Part shown: in pieces, positions 61,278-64,000 of the stretch
Position numbering within the stretch: the stretch's first letter is position 1
How the letters are laid out: every line of letters begins with the position of its first letter
Source of the DNA: Hymenolepis diminuta
Taxonomy: Eukaryota > Platyhelminthes > Cestoda > Cyclophyllidea > Hymenolepididae
NCBI GenBank assembly: GCA_900708905.1
Contig: CAADRB010000017.1
Coordinates: 793,699-857,698, forward strand
DNA: 64,000 bases
Reading direction: 5' to 3'
Translations under genes and position numbers: made by a program
Notes under the pieces: generated by a model
Told to the model about the DNA's origin: nothing
Database searches by the model: none
Seen by the model: the letters and a program-made list of their open reading frames with translations, nothing else

Positions 61278-61345
61278 TTCCTCACTTATTCCTTTACGGT
61301 TATTCAATATGCGCCTGATCCTACTTTACTCTTACCTTTCTTATT
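61278..61345 (+). repeat. Pyrimidine-rich dispersed repeat, copy 2
   Basis: Counterpart of 55180-55245, same orientation. Both lie in longer C/T-rich stretches, so low complexity may inflate the match. Confidence 0.4.
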
Positions 61346-61553
61346 TCACGTTAGTCTTTAGGTGCATCATTAGTTTTAAAAGGGGATAGTCCTAAGCCTA
61401 ACTTAGTCAAAATAGTAAATTAGCTTTACTAATGAGATTAATGTTACTCTAAATTTAACTCCTGGGAGTTCTTTGGTTGACTTTGACAGACACCATGAAA
61501 TGACAATTTGAACAAAAGATTAAAAATGAAATGAGAATGTGCTCACCAGTTGC

Positions 61554-61595
61554 TGATACACTGATGATATTGAGTGATACACTGATGATATTGAG
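61554..61595. repeat. Perfect 21-bp tandem duplication
   Basis: Two identical adjacent 21-bp units (61554-61574 and 61575-61595), each containing ACTGATGATATTG. A recent slippage or duplication event is the simplest explanation. Confidence 0.95.
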
Positions 61596-62903
61596 TTCAT
61601 TATCAATAAGGATTTTCAAAAGTAGATTTCATTAGCTTAGTTGCCAGAGACTTTTAATTCTTCCTATCATCATATTCCAACACCATACAAATGTGATCCC
61701 AGTGAAATAACTGTCTCATAAACATTGTAATTTTTATTGTGTTTCGTGTAAAAATTATTTTTTTCCTATTTGCACTTTTAAAAAACCACATAATTTTCTA
61801 TCAAGGCGAAAGGAATCACCTGGGAGATATGCTACTTAAATTTTAAGTAATGCTAAATCCAACTAAAATAATTATCTCATTGCATTTCGAAACTCCGAGA
61901 ACTTGTGTATCTCTATCAACTGAAATTGCTTTTACTTGAATCTTAAGTGAATGGGAATTGCATGCCGTCATTATCCACGATTTATGAAAGCATGTTTTCT
62001 GTATAATAAGGGATTTGGATTTTTAAAACTCCCCTTCCCGCTAATTTCCGCCAGAGTGGTGTTTTCACGACAGTTTAACACACTTATGCCCATTAAAGAC
62101 ACGATAGTTAATATATCTTTTAAATCTGCTCCTTAGCAGGTTACTTTAAACATTTGATAGGAGTTGTCCCACTATGTCAAAAGATTCCATTATAGCTTCA
62201 TCTCCACTAGGTATGAATTTTAAACAAGCATTTGACTTGACGAAAAGGAAAGTGATGCTAATTCCTAATAAAATTTGCCAATTCGCTTCATTTTTCACAA
62301 TTGTGACAGTTGTTAATGGCTTAAAGTTCATACAGAGATTGCTTTAACAAAACTGATTCGTATTGATGTTTGTTACAAGTAACCGACTATTTTAAACAGT
62401 TTTGTCATATTACTTACAAAAATACGATAAATATTCTTTTGTTAGATTTATTAATGCATATTTTTTTGTAAACACAACTCAGGATATGTTCTGCAAGATA
62501 CAGCAGCCTAAAAGGTAAACTTATCATCAGTCATAAGTTTGTTAATCAATGTCAGTTTACAAGCTATTGGTTACAAATTAATAAAGTGTATTTGCAAGTA
62601 AGTTCAAAATCTATTTACCACTTTCTAGTTTCTTTTGGCAACCGCCTTCTTCTACTATAGCTGATATGGCAAACATCCTGCATGAACGCATGAAAGTCAG
62701 AATTTATATGCCTGTTATTGGATACATTTATCTGTTTGAATTTTTCGGTGCAACAATCTGATACAATTATTCTCCTTAAATTAAGGAAAAAAACTATTTG
62801 ATGAATTATTGATGAGGAAGTAAAAATTTTTTCTATATTATATTGTATTTATCCTACTTATTTTTAAAGTAGGACAAAGCTTCTAAATGCCCTTTATGCG
62901 CTT

Positions 62904-63276
62904 ATGGAGTTCACAACGCTACCAAGGCTGATAAGGGGAATCTCGCCAGCACTAGAACATTCTGGAAAGTGCGGCTTGTTACTGATCACGTAGCGATCAA
63001 GTGCGGACCGGTGTGCAGAAGTCTTCCCAACCAATCAGCTGTCAATATTCATATAGCGTGACGTTGATCATATTCAATGATAAAACATATTGATAGTTTA
63101 AAGATAGTCGCAATAAATTCTCTCCATACAACACCTTTGTTCTCACAACTTTGGACATTACCTAGCCAATTTTATGGGCAAAATTTATGTTAGAAGACTC
63201 TGTTAGAATCTATTTGGACTTCTAAGAGGATTACTAAGGTTTAGAAAAAGACTTATTTGTGTAGCACCGGCTACAT
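62904..63276 (+). repeat. Hairpin-ended interspersed repeat, copy 3
   Basis: Shares the block order of copy 2 and ends in TGTAGC-ACCG-GCTACA (63261-63276), a perfect 6-bp stem. The loop differs from the other copies while the stem is kept. CTAA follows two bases after the hairpin. Confidence 0.7.
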
Positions 63277-64000
63277 GCTAAAGTATTCAAGACACCTGGA
63301 ATGTCGACTAAATGGTGGTGGCTACGATTTAATTTGATGGATACTTTTATCAGATTCTAATACTATTTTAAAACGCTCACGTAAATTTTAAACCTATAAA
63401 TTAAGGCCGGAGCGCTCATTGAAACAGAAGTCGCTTAATTACCTAAAATTGTGCATGCATTAGTACTTGAAATTTTTTCTAAAATGGACAAGAGTAGCTA
63501 AGTTTTCTCATACTTTAAATCAGATTTGATATTTTCCTCAGATAAATGTTTTGTGAAAGCTTTCATATTTTTAAGGGGTAGTATCGATCCGTGCTTTTAG
63601 GGATGATAGAAATCCTAAGTTTGCCATACTCTGAAGCAAACGATGCATGAATCAGCGTTTCATAGTCTCTGATTATGTGTAAGAGATCTAGTAAAGGTAC
63701 TCAGGTAAAATTTTTCTATGTGGACGCTTTAGCAGCTAACATAATACTGTAGTGGATGCGACATAAATAAGCCACAATACTGGAGCACTCTAGCGGCACT
63801 GTTTAATTATTGCATATCATTGAACTGCTCCCTTTTATACGATTTAAATAAGGGGAAATTTATAACAGATTCCAAATATATGTCAAAATTAACATAAAAA
63901 GGTTATAGAAGTTGAAATAAACATATATTTTCTCCTAAAATTAGCAGTTTCTCATTTTAGTGAAATAAGATTGATAGATTAAATGTTTTATAGAACTTAT
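63277..64000. other. Intergenic DNA at the right window edge
   Basis: AT-rich. A fragment of the hairpin-ended repeat in minus orientation appears near 63748-63800 (TGTAGT-GGAT-GCGACA, then AATAAGCC and GCACTCTAGCG). No gene. Confidence 0.5.

Larger units (their letters stand above)
53166..62903. other. Intergenic DNA between the SINE and hairpin-ended copy 3
   Basis: No supportable gene in about 9.7 kb. It contains a C homopolymer (56324-56334), a related pair of pyrimidine-rich repeats (55180-55245 and 61278-61345) and a 21-bp tandem duplication (61554-61595). Small ORFs (60570-60809 minus, 60990-61202 plus, 58449-58643 plus) have no recognised family. Confidence 0.5.

Noticed and set aside
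1..64000. Bacterial-style operons, CRISPR arrays, riboswitches, rRNA or intact tRNA genes
   Set aside because: None seen. The sequence is eukaryotic nuclear DNA with spliced genes and transposon fossils.

Overview
The window looks like nuclear DNA of a flatworm, most probably a parasitic cestode or trematode. The sequence is AT-rich, the genes are widely spaced, and coding sequence is broken by introns. In the best-resolved gene the introns lengthen sharply from 5' to 3' (30, 62, 75, 2394 and 6208 bp), and a 30-bp intron is about as short as introns get; this pattern is known from schistosomes and tapeworms. The organism call is an inference from gene architecture and repeats. No bacterial-type features (operons, CRISPR, ribosome-binding sites) are present.

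Only two protein-coding genes can be supported, both on the plus strand. (1) A two-exon scratch-family (Snail superfamily) zinc-finger transcription factor at 9090-13758. It has a TATA/CCAAT promoter just upstream, a small overlapping uORF, a 3.5-kb intron with an E-box-bearing GC-richer island, and five zinc fingers in exon 2. (2) A six-exon membrane-bound O-acyltransferase of the MBOAT7/LPIAT type at 30634-41007. Its exon joins were found by following reading frame, splice sites and family similarity. In this protein the family's catalytic histidine motif WHG reads WYG and a nearby second histidine is Arg, so it may not be a conventional acyltransferase.

The rest is repeat-rich intergenic or intronic DNA. 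Three decayed mariner-type transposons lie at 1-808 (cut by the window edge), 26318-27797 and 44812-46266. The last two contain runs of N, and sequence identity between them rises towards those gaps, which raises the possibility of assembly smoothing. A second interspersed family with a terminal TGTAGC/GCTACA hairpin occurs at about 27914-28270 (minus), 50016-50349 and 62904-63276 (plus), with a fragment near 63748. A tRNA-derived SINE lies at 52951-53165 and a tRNA-Gly-like relic at about 6303-6358. A degenerate three-copy tandem repeat of about 0.8-1 kb spans 20715-22610. Traces of non-LTR retrotransposons are seen near 6790 and 35943.

The two genes do not obviously work together: one is a likely neural transcriptional repressor and the other a membrane lipid enzyme homologue. 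The long non-coding flanks of scratch, with several GC-richer islands, fit a developmental regulator with distant cis-regulatory elements, but that is inference.
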